Assembly (NCBI RefSeq): GCF_014267175.1 | Contig: NZ_JACMTR010000001.1 | Coordinates: 62,001-126,000, forward strand | Source of the DNA: Pseudonocardia sp. C8 | Lineage (GTDB): Bacteria > Actinomycetota > Actinomycetes > Mycobacteriales > Pseudonocardiaceae | Direction: 5' to 3' | Length of the DNA: 64,000 nucleotides | Shown: piece after piece, positions 23,902 through 32,834 of the stretch | Layout of the letters: each line of letters opens with the position of its first letter | Position numbering within the stretch: the first letter of the stretch is position 1 | Notes under the pieces: generated by a model | Database searches by the model: none | Told to the model about the DNA's origin: nothing | The model's input: the letters and a program-made list of their open reading frames with translations, nothing else | Made by a program: the position numbers and the translations under genes

Positions 23902-26700
23902 ATGAGCGACCAGTCGAGCAGCGTGGAGGCCGCTCTGCGGCACGCGGGTCTGGAGGTCCGTGCTGATGCGGGCACACGGGGTATGTACGCCTCCGATGCA
24001 TCGTTGTACCGGGTTCCGCCGCTGGCTGTGGTGCGTCCTCGCGACACCGGCGAGGTGGCCGCCGCGCTCGACGTCGCACGGGAGGCTGGGGTGCCGATCA
24101 CCTCGCGTGGGGCGGGAACGTCCGTGGCCGGCAACGCCATTGGCCGCGGGATCGTGCTCGATTTCTCCCGTCACCTCAACCGAGTCCTGTCGATCGACCC
24201 GGAGACGCGCACGGCTGTGGTCGAGCCCGGGACTGTGCACGCTGTACTTCAGCGAGCCGCTGCGCCGTACGGGATGCGTTTCGGCCCCGATCCCTCGACG
24301 CATCCCCGGTGCACGGTCGGTGGGATGATTGGCAACAACGCCTGCGGCTCGCGGTCGCTCGCCTATGGGAGAACCTCCGACAACGTCGCGGGACTCGAGC
24401 TCCTCACTGCGGCGGGCGAGCGACTGGTCACCGGTTACCGGGACGTGCAGGCGTTCGCAGATGGTGCGGATAGCGTGCTCGCTGACGTGCGGTCCGCAAT
24501 CATCCCCCATCTTGAGACGGCCCGGTTGGAGTTCGACCGGTTCGGCCGGCAGGTGTCGGGGTACGCCGTTCAGCACTTACTTCCCGAGCGGTTCGATCTC
24601 ACCCAGGCGCTGGTGGGGTCCGAGGGCACGCTCGGCGTGATTACCCGGGCTAGCGTGAAGCTGGTGGTCGAGGCTCCGGTGCGGGTCGTGGTCGTCCTCG
24701 GCTTTCCCGACATCGTGGCCGCCGGCGAGGCCGCTCCCGCCGTCGTCGCCCATGGCCCGACCTCATGTGAGGGCCTCGATTCCCGTCTGGTGAACGTGCT
24801 GCGGTCCCGCCGCGGGTCGGAAGTTATCCCGGTGTTGCCGCGCGGCAAGGCGTGGCTGTTCGTCGAGCTCGCCGGCGAGGAGTTGGGCGAGGTGCTCGCG
24901 CGGGCGCGTCGACTCGCTGCTGATGGGATCGGTGACGACGCCGTCGTCGTTACTGAGCCCGCCGCTCAGGCCCAGCTGTGGCGTATTCGTGAGGACGGCG
25001 CGGGACTGGCGGGTCGGGCTCCGTCAGACAAGCCGGCGTGGCCCGGGTGGGAGGATGCCGCCGTTCCGCCTGAGCAGCTCGGCCGGTACCTGGCTCGCTT
25101 CGACGAGTTGGTCGACTCCCATGGGATGACCTCCGCGCCGTTCGGTCACTTCGGTGACGGCTGCATGCACGTACGCCTTGACTTTCCACTCGACCGCCCC
25201 GGCGGCACCTCGGTGCTGCGTCGGTTCCTGGTCGACGCCGCGAAGCTGGTCGGCGAGTTCGGTGGCTCGCTGTCAGGTGAGCACGGTGACGGCCGCGCTC
25301 GCTCCGAACTGCTCCCCCACATGTACTCTGCCGACGCGATCGCGCTGTTCGGCGGGATCAAACACGCGTTCGACCCGCGCGAGCTGCTCAATCCCGGTGT
25401 TCTCGTCGATGCCGACCCGGTCGATGCCGACATTCGGGCTGCCGGACGGTTCCCGCTCGGGCGGCGCCTGGCCATGGCCTATCCCCACGACGGCGGCGAC
25501 CTCGCCCAAGCCGTTCACCGCTGCACCGGTGTCGGCAAGTGCCGGGCCGACAACTCCGCGGCGGGTGGGGTCATGTGCCCGTCCTATCTGGCCACCCGGG
25601 AGGAGAAGGACTCCACCCGGGGCCGTGCGCGGGTGCTGCAGGAAGTGGTGCGCGGCGAGCTGACCTGGTCGGACCCCGCGGTGCACGACGCGCTCGATCT
25701 CTGTCTGTCCTGCAAGGGCTGCGCGTCCGACTGTCCGACTGGGATTGACATGGCCAGCTACAAGTCCGAGGTGCTGCATCAGAGCTACCGGCGTCGTCTC
25801 CGGCCGCGCTCGCACTACACCCTCGGCAAGCTGCCCTTCTGGGCCCGTGTTGCCGGATGGACGCCGCGGCTGGTCAACTTCGTTGTCCGACTTCCGGTGG
25901 TTGATTCGATCATGCTTTGGCTGGCGGGGGTAGACAGCCGACGGTCGGTCCCGGCCTTCGCCCGCCGTCCGTTCCGCCGGACATTCAGTACTGCCGTGTC
26001 GGACCGAAAGCCTGTAGTGCTCTTCGCCGACTCGTTTTCCGACTCCTTCTCGCCCGAGATCCTCGAGGCGACGGTGCGAGTACTACGGGCCGCCGGGTAC
26101 GAGCCGCGGCTGCCGTCGTCGTCAGTGTGTTGTGGACTCACCTGGATCACCACCGGTCAGCTCGACTCGGCGACGAAGATCCTCCGACGCACCGTCGCAA
26201 TCCTCGCCGACGAGGCCCGCGCCGGCGTGCCCATCGTGGGTGTGGAGCCGTCCTGCACCGCCGTCTTGCGGTCCGACATTCACGAGTTGCTCCCCGACGA
26301 CGAGAATGTCGCACCGGTCGTCTCCGGGGTACGAACACTCGCCGAGATCCTCGCCGAGACCCCGGGGTGGAGTCCACCGGACCTCTCGGGCCTCGAGCTC
26401 ATCGTGCAGCCACACTGCCACCACCGCGCCGTTCTGGGGTGGAAACCCGACGCCGACCTGCTCGCGTCGACCGGTGCCCGGATCCGGGAGCTTGCCGGCT
26501 GCTGCGGGCTTGCCGGCAACTTCGGAGTGGAGCGAGGCCACTACGAGGTTTCGGTCGCGGTCGCCGAGCAAAACCTACTTCCCGCTCTCGACTCGAAACT
26601 CGACTCCGTCGTGCTCGCCGACGGATTCTCCTGCCGCACCCAGATCGCCGACCTCCGCGACCGCTCCGCTCGCCACCTCGCCCAACTGCTCGACCGATGA
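23902..26700 (+). CDS. FAD/Fe-S 2-hydroxyacid dehydrogenase (GlcD-GlcF fusion type)
   Basis: 932 aa. The N-terminal half is a PCMH-type FAD domain (PPLAVVRPRDTGEV, ITSRGAGTSVAGNAIGRGIVLDF, GGMIGNNACGSRSLAYG). It is followed by an FAD-oxidase C-terminal domain (GHFGDGCMHVRLDF, SGEHGDGRARSELL). The second half carries Fe-S motifs (CTGVGKC, CLSCKGCASDCPTG) and two Cys-rich CCG motifs (SVCCGLTWITT, CCGLAGNFG). This GlcD-GlcF fusion layout occurs in D-lactate, D-2-hydroxyglutarate and glycolate dehydrogenases that pass electrons to the respiratory chain. D-2-hydroxyglutarate is an attractive substrate because a transhydrogenase that would make it is encoded at 28294; that is inference. Confidence 0.85.
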   Translation: MSDQSSSVEAALRHAGLEVRADAGTRGMYASDASLYRVPPLAVVRPRDTGEVAAALDVAREAGVPITSRGAGTSVAGNAIGRGIVLDFSRHLNRVLSIDPETRTAVVEPGTVHAVLQRAAAPYGMRFGPDPSTHPRCTVGGMIGNNACGSRSLAYGRTSDNVAGLELLTAAGERLVTGYRDVQAFADGADSVLADVRSAIIPHLETARLEFDRFGRQVSGYAVQHLLPERFDLTQALVGSEGTLGVITRASVKLVVEAPVRVVVVLGFPDIVAAGEAAPAVVAHGPTSCEGLDSRLVNVLRSRRGSEVIPVLPRGKAWLFVELAGEELGEVLARARRLAADGIGDDAVVVTEPAAQAQLWRIREDGAGLAGRAPSDKPAWPGWEDAAVPPEQLGRYLARFDELVDSHGMTSAPFGHFGDGCMHVRLDFPLDRPGGTSVLRRFLVDAAKLVGEFGGSLSGEHGDGRARSELLPHMYSADAIALFGGIKHAFDPRELLNPGVLVDADPVDADIRAAGRFPLGRRLAMAYPHDGGDLAQAVHRCTGVGKCRADNSAAGGVMCPSYLATREEKDSTRGRARVLQEVVRGELTWSDPAVHDALDLCLSCKGCASDCPTGIDMASYKSEVLHQSYRRRLRPRSHYTLGKLPFWARVAGWTPRLVNFVVRLPVVDSIMLWLAGVDSRRSVPAFARRPFRRTFSTAVSDRKPVVLFADSFSDSFSPEILEATVRVLRAAGYEPRLPSSSVCCGLTWITTGQLDSATKILRRTVAILADEARAGVPIVGVEPSCTAVLRSDIHELLPDDENVAPVVSGVRTLAEILAETPGWSPPDLSGLELIVQPHCHHRAVLGWKPDADLLASTGARIRELAGCCGLAGNFGVERGHYEVSVAVAEQNLLPALDSKLDSVVLADGFSCRTQIADLRDRSARHLAQLLDR

Positions 26701-26998
26701 GCCCGAGTGCCGTCACGGAACCGCGGCGTCACCACCCTGACCGAGCGGGTTGGACCACGGCTGACCAGCCAATTTGATATCATAGCCGGAGTTGCTCATC
26801 ATCGTCGGCGACAATCCGAACACACCACAGCGACGCTGCACGGACCAACTCTGCGCGTTTGCCCGATCCCCACGAGTTCGGGCGACGACCGGGGCAGCGA
26901 CCCAACAGCGCCGGCACCGCCGAGCCCCCGCCCTCCGACGCGCCACGAGGGTCCCGGGGGCCTTGGGTTCAGCGAAGTCGTGTGGCTGGGATCTAGGG
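26701..26998. other. Spacer after the flavoprotein gene
   Basis: No gene supported. It contains a short AT-rich patch (CAATTTGATATCATA, about 26770-26784) and then GC-rich sequence up to the IS5 end. No terminator hairpin is obvious. Confidence 0.4.
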
Positions 26999-27933
26999 CG
27001 TGTTTAAGAAGTTCGGGCGGCGAGTGCGCGGAGTCAGATGTCGATCGTGGCGATGTGCGGTGGCCTCGTGCGCAGGGCGAGCTTGTCATAGCGGGTCGCC
27101 AGTGTGCTCGGTGCTATTTAAGCAGGTTGATGCCGCATTCGACGGAGTGGCGTTGCCGGTAGAGCTGCTCGTCGAAGGCCGGTGGGCGGCCACCGGCTGA
27201 GCCTCGAGCTTGCCGGTGGGCCTGCTGGTCGACCTTGATCGGGATGGTCGCGGCGATCTTGCGGTCGCGCAGGTAGCCGCGGTTCGCCCGCGACGAGTAC
27301 GCCTTATCGGCCAGCACCCGGTCCGGACGCGTACGGGGTCGTCCCGGCCCGAGCCTGGGCACGCGTAGCGCGTCGAGGACCGCGATGAACTGCGGAGAGT
27401 CGCCCCGGTGGCCCGCGGTGATCAGCGCCGCAAGCGGTCCTCGGCCCTGCTCAGACGCCAGGTGGATCTTCGTGGTCCAGCCTCCGCGGGAACGCCCCAA
27501 GCTGTGATCGGCTGGCTCGTCACCGGGCGGCTCGACCTGCCGGGCAGGGTGGCGGCGGGCGCCGGCGGCGTGCTGGTGGGCGCGGTTGATCGTGGAGTCG
27601 ATCCAGACGTCCCAGCGGATCAATCCGCCGGCATCGGCCCAGGCCAGCAGGGTCGACCACACCAGCGCCCACACCTTCTGGCGCTGCCAGCGCCGGAACA
27701 GCCCATAGATCGACTGCCAGTGCCCGTAGCGTTCCGGCACGTCGCGCCACGGCGCCCCAACCCGGGTCCGCCACCGGATGCCGCCGATGAGGGTCCGGCC
27801 CCACTTGCGGGGGCGACCCTCCCGGTCGGGGGCCGGGGCGCAGCGATTCCAGGATCCGCCACTGCCGGTCCGTCAGGTCCTTACGTGCTCCGACCCATAG
27901 GGTGCTCAACGAGGTCTCCAGGCGGGCGGTCAT
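26999..27933 (-). mobile_element. Decayed IS5-family insertion sequence
   Basis: The left limit is placed at GGCGTGTTTAAGAAGTTC (26999-27016), which resembles the terminal repeat of IS5/IS427-type elements. A matching right-hand repeat was not found, so the right limit is the transposase start. The element sits between the flavoprotein gene and the catabolic run. Its transposase is broken, so it is immobile unless helped in trans. Confidence 0.6.
27034..27933 (-). pseudogene. IS5-family transposase in two frames with damaged 3' end
   Basis: Frame A from 27933 reads KDLTDRQWRILESLRPGPRPG, the IS5 N-terminal helix-turn-helix region. The match then moves to frame B: RPRKWGRTLIGGIRWRTRVGAPWRDVPERYGHWQSIYGLFRRWQR, the DDE region DVWIDSTI, RGGWTTKIHL, and VLADKAYSS, then RHSVECGIN. 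The switch falls in a C/G-rich run (about 27806-27840), where IS427-group elements use programmed frameshifting. After ECGINLLK a stop intervenes. The expected ending (ATRYDKLAL, then HIATIDI) is found in another frame with further small indels, which shows real decay. Confidence 0.75.
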
Positions 27934-28168
27934 CTTGGTCGTTGATCACCTACCGGAGACCTCACCCATGCCCGGGCACCGACACGCACTCCCACCAGCG
28001 TCCCCGGCGACCCCCCAAACAGCTCCTAGCCGAAACCACACGAGGCATGCCGACACTGCCCGAACACCCCCAGAGCGATGGCGGGACGTCACAGTCCATG
28101 ATCCACCGCTCGGTGGCACCCGCTGCCCTTGGCCGCCTTGGGACAGCAGGCGCCCGCCTGGAACATAA

Positions 28169-28218
28169 GGCCTCCGATAGTTGTGGATGCACCACACACT
28201 CCACAACCACCGGAGGCC
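28169..28218. repeat. 19-bp imperfect hairpin
   Basis: GGCCTCCGATAGTTGTGGA (28169-28187) pairs with TCCACAACCACCGGAGGCC (28200-28218) with two mismatches around a 12-nt loop. It lies about 75 bp beyond the stop of the leftward dehydrogenase gene at 28294, so it may act as an I-shaped terminator for the 20-kb leftward run. It could instead be the end of a lost mobile element, since the flank 27940-28160 has no recognisable gene. Confidence 0.5.
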
Positions 28219-28293
28219 AATCGTTCAGACCGTACAGGCACACGTTCTCGAACGCACCCGCCGACTAGATCTCGATTCGCACATTGGCGCCGA

Positions 28294-29592
28294 TCACCAA
28301 AGGTTCATCGACCGCGAGAAGATCGAGGCGAGGTCCTCCTCGCGAACATCGCGAGGTGCCGCGGCCAGTACGCGCTGCTGCATGATAGCGCCTTCCACAA
28401 GACCATCCACGTCGGTATTGTCGTAGCCGACATCGCCGATTCCGTTGGGAATACCAATATCACGCATCAGGCCGGTCAACACCGCCGGCAGGAACGAGCT
28501 CAAGTCGTTCGGCTTGTCGGCCTCAGGAGCGAGCAGGGTCGCCGCGCGCAGATGGCGTTCCGGGGCTGTCTCGAAGGTGAAGCGGAACGCCTCGGGGGCG
28601 GTGAGCGACACCGCCATACCGTGCGGCACCATCGGGACGTTGTTCGGGTAGTCCTTCGGGTAGAAGTCTTTCACCCGACCTGCGATAGGGTAGGCATTGG
28701 CGTGCGGGATGTGCACACCTGCGTTACCGAAGCCAAGTCCAGCGAACGTGGCCGCCAGCGCCATCGAACTACGAGCTTCCTCGTCTTCGCCCCGCAGCAC
28801 GGCGCGGCGAAACGCCGTTGCCATCAGCGTCAGCGACTTCTCCGCCCACATGTCCGAAACCGGATTCGACCCACAGTACGGCACCCGTTCCTCGGGTCGC
28901 TTCCTCTGATATGACGTGTAAGGGCGAGCGGTGAAGCTCTCAAGAGCGTGGCACAGGATATCCATGCCGGCTGCTGCGGTGACACCCGACGGCTGACTAA
29001 CAGTCAGGCTGGGATCAACCACCGCAAGGCGAGGTCGCAACGACGCGTGACTAATCCCGGTCTTGACCTTCAAATCGAGCACATCGAGAACACAGATCGT
29101 GGTACTCTCGCTGCCCGTACCTGTCGTGGTCGGCACCGCAACAAGGGGGTTGAGGGGGTGCTCAGGGGACTTACCCTTACCGACCGGGACGTTGACGTAG
29201 TCCATCAGTTCGCCCGGGTTCGTGGTAAGCAGATTGATTGCCTTCGCGGTATCAATGCTCGAACCACCACCCACTGCGACGAACGCGTCCCATGGGCCGG
29301 AGTCACGGGCGTACTCGATAGCATGCTTGAGGCTCGCGTCGCTAGGTTCGACGTGAACACCATCGTAAACAACAACTTCAATCTTGAAGCCGCGGATTCC
29401 CTCAGCTACACGCTGAGGAATCCCTGCCGCTGCGACCCCGGAATCGGTGACGATGAGGACTCGCTGGGCGCCCATCCGACTGAGGTCGAAGCCGATTTCA
29501 TCGGCTGCGCCCCGGCCGAACTTCAACTGAGGCGCTCCATAAGTGAAGACGGCCTCCGGGTTAGCCGGCTGGTATTCGGATTGTGTTCCCAT
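28294..29592 (-). CDS. Iron-containing alcohol dehydrogenase, hydroxyacid-oxoacid transhydrogenase type
   Basis: 432 aa. The dinucleotide part includes FGRGAADEIG, VGGGSSIDTAKAINLL and VAVPTTTGTGSE. Metal-site histidines fall in GMDILCHALESFTA, HIPHANAYPIAG and VPHGMAV, as expected in group III dehydrogenases. The insertion RPEERVPYCGSNPVSDMWAEKSL is characteristic of hydroxyacid-oxoacid transhydrogenase (mammalian ADHFE1 and bacterial relatives). Such enzymes convert 4-hydroxybutyrate plus 2-oxoglutarate to succinate semialdehyde plus D-2-hydroxyglutarate. Succinate-semialdehyde dehydrogenase is encoded two genes upstream, which supports this substrate. It is the last gene of the leftward run. 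Confidence 0.85.
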   Translation of the reverse strand: MGTQSEYQPANPEAVFTYGAPQLKFGRGAADEIGFDLSRMGAQRVLIVTDSGVAAAGIPQRVAEGIRGFKIEVVVYDGVHVEPSDASLKHAIEYARDSGPWDAFVAVGGGSSIDTAKAINLLTTNPGELMDYVNVPVGKGKSPEHPLNPLVAVPTTTGTGSESTTICVLDVLDLKVKTGISHASLRPRLAVVDPSLTVSQPSGVTAAAGMDILCHALESFTARPYTSYQRKRPEERVPYCGSNPVSDMWAEKSLTLMATAFRRAVLRGEDEEARSSMALAATFAGLGFGNAGVHIPHANAYPIAGRVKDFYPKDYPNNVPMVPHGMAVSLTAPEAFRFTFETAPERHLRAATLLAPEADKPNDLSSFLPAVLTGLMRDIGIPNGIGDVGYDNTDVDGLVEGAIMQQRVLAAAPRDVREEDLASIFSRSMNLW

Positions 29593-29645
29593 TTCGCACT
29601 ACCTCCTGACTACCGCCGTGGGAGTTCCATGGCGGCGAACGGTCG

Positions 29646-31193
29646 TCACGCTTGCGAATACTGCGCTGCAATACGGTCCCGGTACTCCCCTATCAATTGC
29701 TTCCGGTCAATCTTATGTGATCCGGTCATGGGGAACGGTTCCGACCTAATGTCAATCCGTTTGGGCACCTTATACCCGGCGACCCGTCGACGACAATGGG
29801 CGCGTAGCTCGCTCTCACTAACTTCGGCACCCTCCTGGACAGACACGCAGGCGTGCACGGCCTCGCCCCACTTCTCGTCCGGAACACCCATCACGACCGC
29901 CTGTGAAACCTGCGGATAGTCAGTGAGGACCGCTTCGACTTCGGCTGGGACCACGTTCTCACCACCCGTGATAATCATATCGCGAGCACGACCGGCAAGA
30001 TAGACATATCCGGCGCTATCGAGATACCCTGCGTCGCCCGTTCGGAACCATTTCGACCCGTCCCTGTCCGCTTCGATCTCGGGTTGATTCCAGTAGCCCG
30101 CCATCAGGTTGTCGCCGGCAACCGCGATCTCGCCAGATATGCCTCGTGGCTGGACGCGTCCATGCTGGTCGACAATTCGAACGCGATTGCCCGGAAGGGG
30201 CCGGCCAACTGACATCAACCGCGCCCCGCCTTTGCGATGATCCTCGCCCGTTAGCGCGCATACATGGCCGCACGTTTCGGTCAATCCGTACCAGTTGACG
30301 AATTCGGCGTTGGGAAATGCCTCCATGAGCCTCTGTAACACCGATGGGCTCATCGGAGCGCTGCCGTAGCTGATACAGGTCAGGCTCGGCAGTAGATCGC
30401 CCCGGAACTCGGGGATGTCGAGCATGTCACGCACGGTCGAAGCAATAAAGCCGGTCGTCGTTACATGATAGGCCTTAATTGCGTCCACGATCCGCCGCGG
30501 GTCGAAACGGGGCAGAAGAACGAGCGTCGAACCCGCCGCTGTCGCAAGGCCGAACCCCCGGACCGACGCGATATGAAACAGGGGCGCATGGAGCAGGAAG
30601 GTGTATCCTTGCGTCAGGTTGGTCGGCACCGCGGTCTTGTAAATGTCGTTGGCTAGTGCACCATGCTGGATGACCACTCCCTTCGCGCTGCCAGTGGTGC
30701 CGCTGGTGTACATGATGAAGGCCGTATCCTGCGGGTCCGGAGCAGCGGGCATCCGGGGCTTCGCGGCGTCCCTTCGGTCGCGGAAGCCGCCCGCCTCGCA
30801 GCCCGGACCGATCTCAATGACCTCCTCGAGTCCCGTTCGTTCCCTCAACCGGTTCGCAAGCGCAACAAACTCTGCACTAGCAAAGCAAACGCGACAGCCC
30901 GAGTCGTTGAGGACGCCCATTAGCTCCAGTTCGGACGAGCGCACATTTAGCGGAACGATAACGGCCGCGCCTACCAATGCGGTGTGGAACAGCTCGAGGT
31001 AGTCGGACGAATTTCGCGAGAGCACTGCGAAACGATCTGTGCGACCCAGCCCGATACCGGACCGGAGAAACCCGGCTGTCCGCGCGACTCGGGACAGGTG
31101 CTCGGCGAAAGAGGTACTTCCATCTTCACCGTGCACCAACGTCCGGTCCGGCGCCTGCTCACATGCGCTGATCAGAAGCTCGTGAAATCCCAC
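29646..31193 (-). CDS. AMP-forming acyl-CoA synthetase
   Basis: 515 aa with the ANL-superfamily motifs in order: MYTSGTTGSAKGVV (P-loop-like, about 164-177), YGSAPMSP, VNWYGLTETCG, WFRTGDAGYLDSAGYVYLAGRARDMIITGGENVVPAEVE, and a C-terminal KIDRKQLIGEY whose lysine is the likely adenylation residue. It activates a carboxylic acid to its CoA thioester. Next to the transhydrogenase and the semialdehyde dehydrogenase, a short hydroxy- or oxo-acid such as 4-hydroxybutyrate is plausible; the sequence does not define it. Base composition here is visibly less GC-rich than in the conjugation cluster. Confidence 0.83.
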   Translation of the reverse strand: MGFHELLISACEQAPDRTLVHGEDGSTSFAEHLSRVARTAGFLRSGIGLGRTDRFAVLSRNSSDYLELFHTALVGAAVIVPLNVRSSELELMGVLNDSGCRVCFASAEFVALANRLRERTGLEEVIEIGPGCEAGGFRDRRDAAKPRMPAAPDPQDTAFIMYTSGTTGSAKGVVIQHGALANDIYKTAVPTNLTQGYTFLLHAPLFHIASVRGFGLATAAGSTLVLLPRFDPRRIVDAIKAYHVTTTGFIASTVRDMLDIPEFRGDLLPSLTCISYGSAPMSPSVLQRLMEAFPNAEFVNWYGLTETCGHVCALTGEDHRKGGARLMSVGRPLPGNRVRIVDQHGRVQPRGISGEIAVAGDNLMAGYWNQPEIEADRDGSKWFRTGDAGYLDSAGYVYLAGRARDMIITGGENVVPAEVEAVLTDYPQVSQAVVMGVPDEKWGEAVHACVSVQEGAEVSESELRAHCRRRVAGYKVPKRIDIRSEPFPMTGSHKIDRKQLIGEYRDRIAAQYSQA

Positions 31194-31414
31194 CTTTTAC
31201 CGCCCTTCAACCCTATGGACGCTATAACCAATCAGGTCGGTTGTCAGAATGCGCGGCGGACCTTCAACAACTGGCACAGACGCAGTGTGCCCGGCTCCGT
31301 CCCGCTCGTATTAGTCACGTTCGGTTCGGCTGATCTCCGCACGGGCGCCTTCTGGTTCGTAAGTCCCTTCGACACCAACTGTGATCATCACCGGCGCGAG
31401 GTCGGTAGCCAGCT

Positions 31415-32788
31415 TCAACGGGACGTATGGATGAGCTTCTTGTTGGCGAACTCTTCGATACCGTACCGACCAAGCTCGCGCCCCACACCAGAGTGCTTGA
31501 CCCCGCCAAACGGGAGGTCCGGTGCGGTTCGACTCAGTCCGTTGATCCATACCATCCCGGACTCCAGATCCCGCGCAAGCTCCTGAGCTCGCGGAACATC
31601 CGACGAGAATACGGAAGCTCCCAGGCCGAACCGCGACGCGTTGGCAAGCTCAAGCGCCTCCCTAGGTGAGTCGACCTTGTAGACGACCGCCACGGGACCG
31701 AACAGCTCCTCGCCGTAGGCCCTCATCTCCGGTGTTACCCCGGTCAGGACGGTCGCCTCGTAATACGCGCCCGAACCCTCGATCTTTCGGCCGCCGGCGA
31801 GCACCGTTGCGCCCTTCGCCACCGCGTCCTGAACCTGTTCCTCAAGGTCGTTTACCACGTCATGCGAAGACAGCGGTCCGAAACGCGTCGCCGGGTCGGT
31901 GGGGTCGCCGGGATGGTACTCTCTCATCGCTTGGACGAAGGCGTCGAGGAACGCCTCGTAGACGTCAGCGAGCACAATGAAGCGTTTCGAGGCGATGCAC
32001 GTCTGACCGGCGTTCCGCATCCGGTTGCTCGCGGCCGCGGCTACCGTGCCCGCCAGGTCGTTCGCGTCGAGCACGATAAACGGGTCAGAGCCGCCCAGTT
32101 CGAGAACATACTTCTTCATGTGCCGGCCCGCGACCTCACCCACGGCTGAACCGGCTCGCTCCGAACCTGTCAACGACACACCTCGCACACGCGGATCTGA
32201 GATCATGCTTGCAACCTGCGTGCTGTCAGCAAATACGTTGATGAAGGCACCGTCATGCAGTCCCGCCTGTACGAAAAGCTCCTCGATGGCGAGGGCGGAC
32301 TGCGGACAATTCGACGCGTGTTTGAGAATGATCGTGTTGCCCAGCATCAAGTTCGGCGCAGCGAAGCGGGCGACCTGGTAATATGGGAAGTTCCACGGCA
32401 TGATACCCAGCAGAGACCCGATTGGTTCAGTTCTAACGATCGCTTCCCCGCCGCCAGCGGTACTCAGTACCTCGTCGGCCAAGAAGGCCGGGCCCTGTTC
32501 AGCATAATAGTCGTAGATCGACGCGACGAGCTCTACTTCAGCTCTGGCTTGACTGGACGGCTTTCCCATCTCCATCGTGAGAATACCGGCTAGATCGGCT
32601 ACCTGTTCCCGGTGCAGCGCTGCCACACGACGCAGTGTGTCGGCACGATCGTGTGGAGGTGTCTGACGCCATCCCTGATAGGCATCATGCGAGCGATCGA
32701 GTGCTCTTTCGATGTCATGGTCGGACGCTTGGGGAAACTCCTTCACCAGCTCACCGGTTGCCGGATTGAGGGTCTTGTAATTGCTCAT
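31415..32788 (-). CDS. NAD(P)-dependent aldehyde dehydrogenase, succinate-semialdehyde dehydrogenase-like
   Basis: 457 aa. Aldehyde dehydrogenase motifs include PIGSLLGIMPWNFPYYQVARF, LKHASNCPQSA, SLTGSERAGSAVGE, VLELGGSDPFIVLDAND (general base Glu) and NRMRNAGQTCIASKRFIV (nucleophilic Cys). It ends LPFGGVKHSGVGRELGRYGIEEFANKKLI. The closest family is short succinate-semialdehyde dehydrogenases (GabD/Sad type). It would take succinate semialdehyde to succinate, linking the product of the neighbouring transhydrogenase to the TCA cycle. The ATG at 32788 is only 46 bp from the upstream gene's stop, so the two are co-transcribed. Confidence 0.87.
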   Translation of the reverse strand: MSNYKTLNPATGELVKEFPQASDHDIERALDRSHDAYQGWRQTPPHDRADTLRRVAALHREQVADLAGILTMEMGKPSSQARAEVELVASIYDYYAEQGPAFLADEVLSTAGGGEAIVRTEPIGSLLGIMPWNFPYYQVARFAAPNLMLGNTIILKHASNCPQSALAIEELFVQAGLHDGAFINVFADSTQVASMISDPRVRGVSLTGSERAGSAVGEVAGRHMKKYVLELGGSDPFIVLDANDLAGTVAAAASNRMRNAGQTCIASKRFIVLADVYEAFLDAFVQAMREYHPGDPTDPATRFGPLSSHDVVNDLEEQVQDAVAKGATVLAGGRKIEGSGAYYEATVLTGVTPEMRAYGEELFGPVAVVYKVDSPREALELANASRFGLGASVFSSDVPRAQELARDLESGMVWINGLSRTAPDLPFGGVKHSGVGRELGRYGIEEFANKKLIHTSR

Positions 32789-32834
32789 GATCTCACCTAG
32801 CCCGATTCTGTCGATATTCAGTGGACGTGACGGA

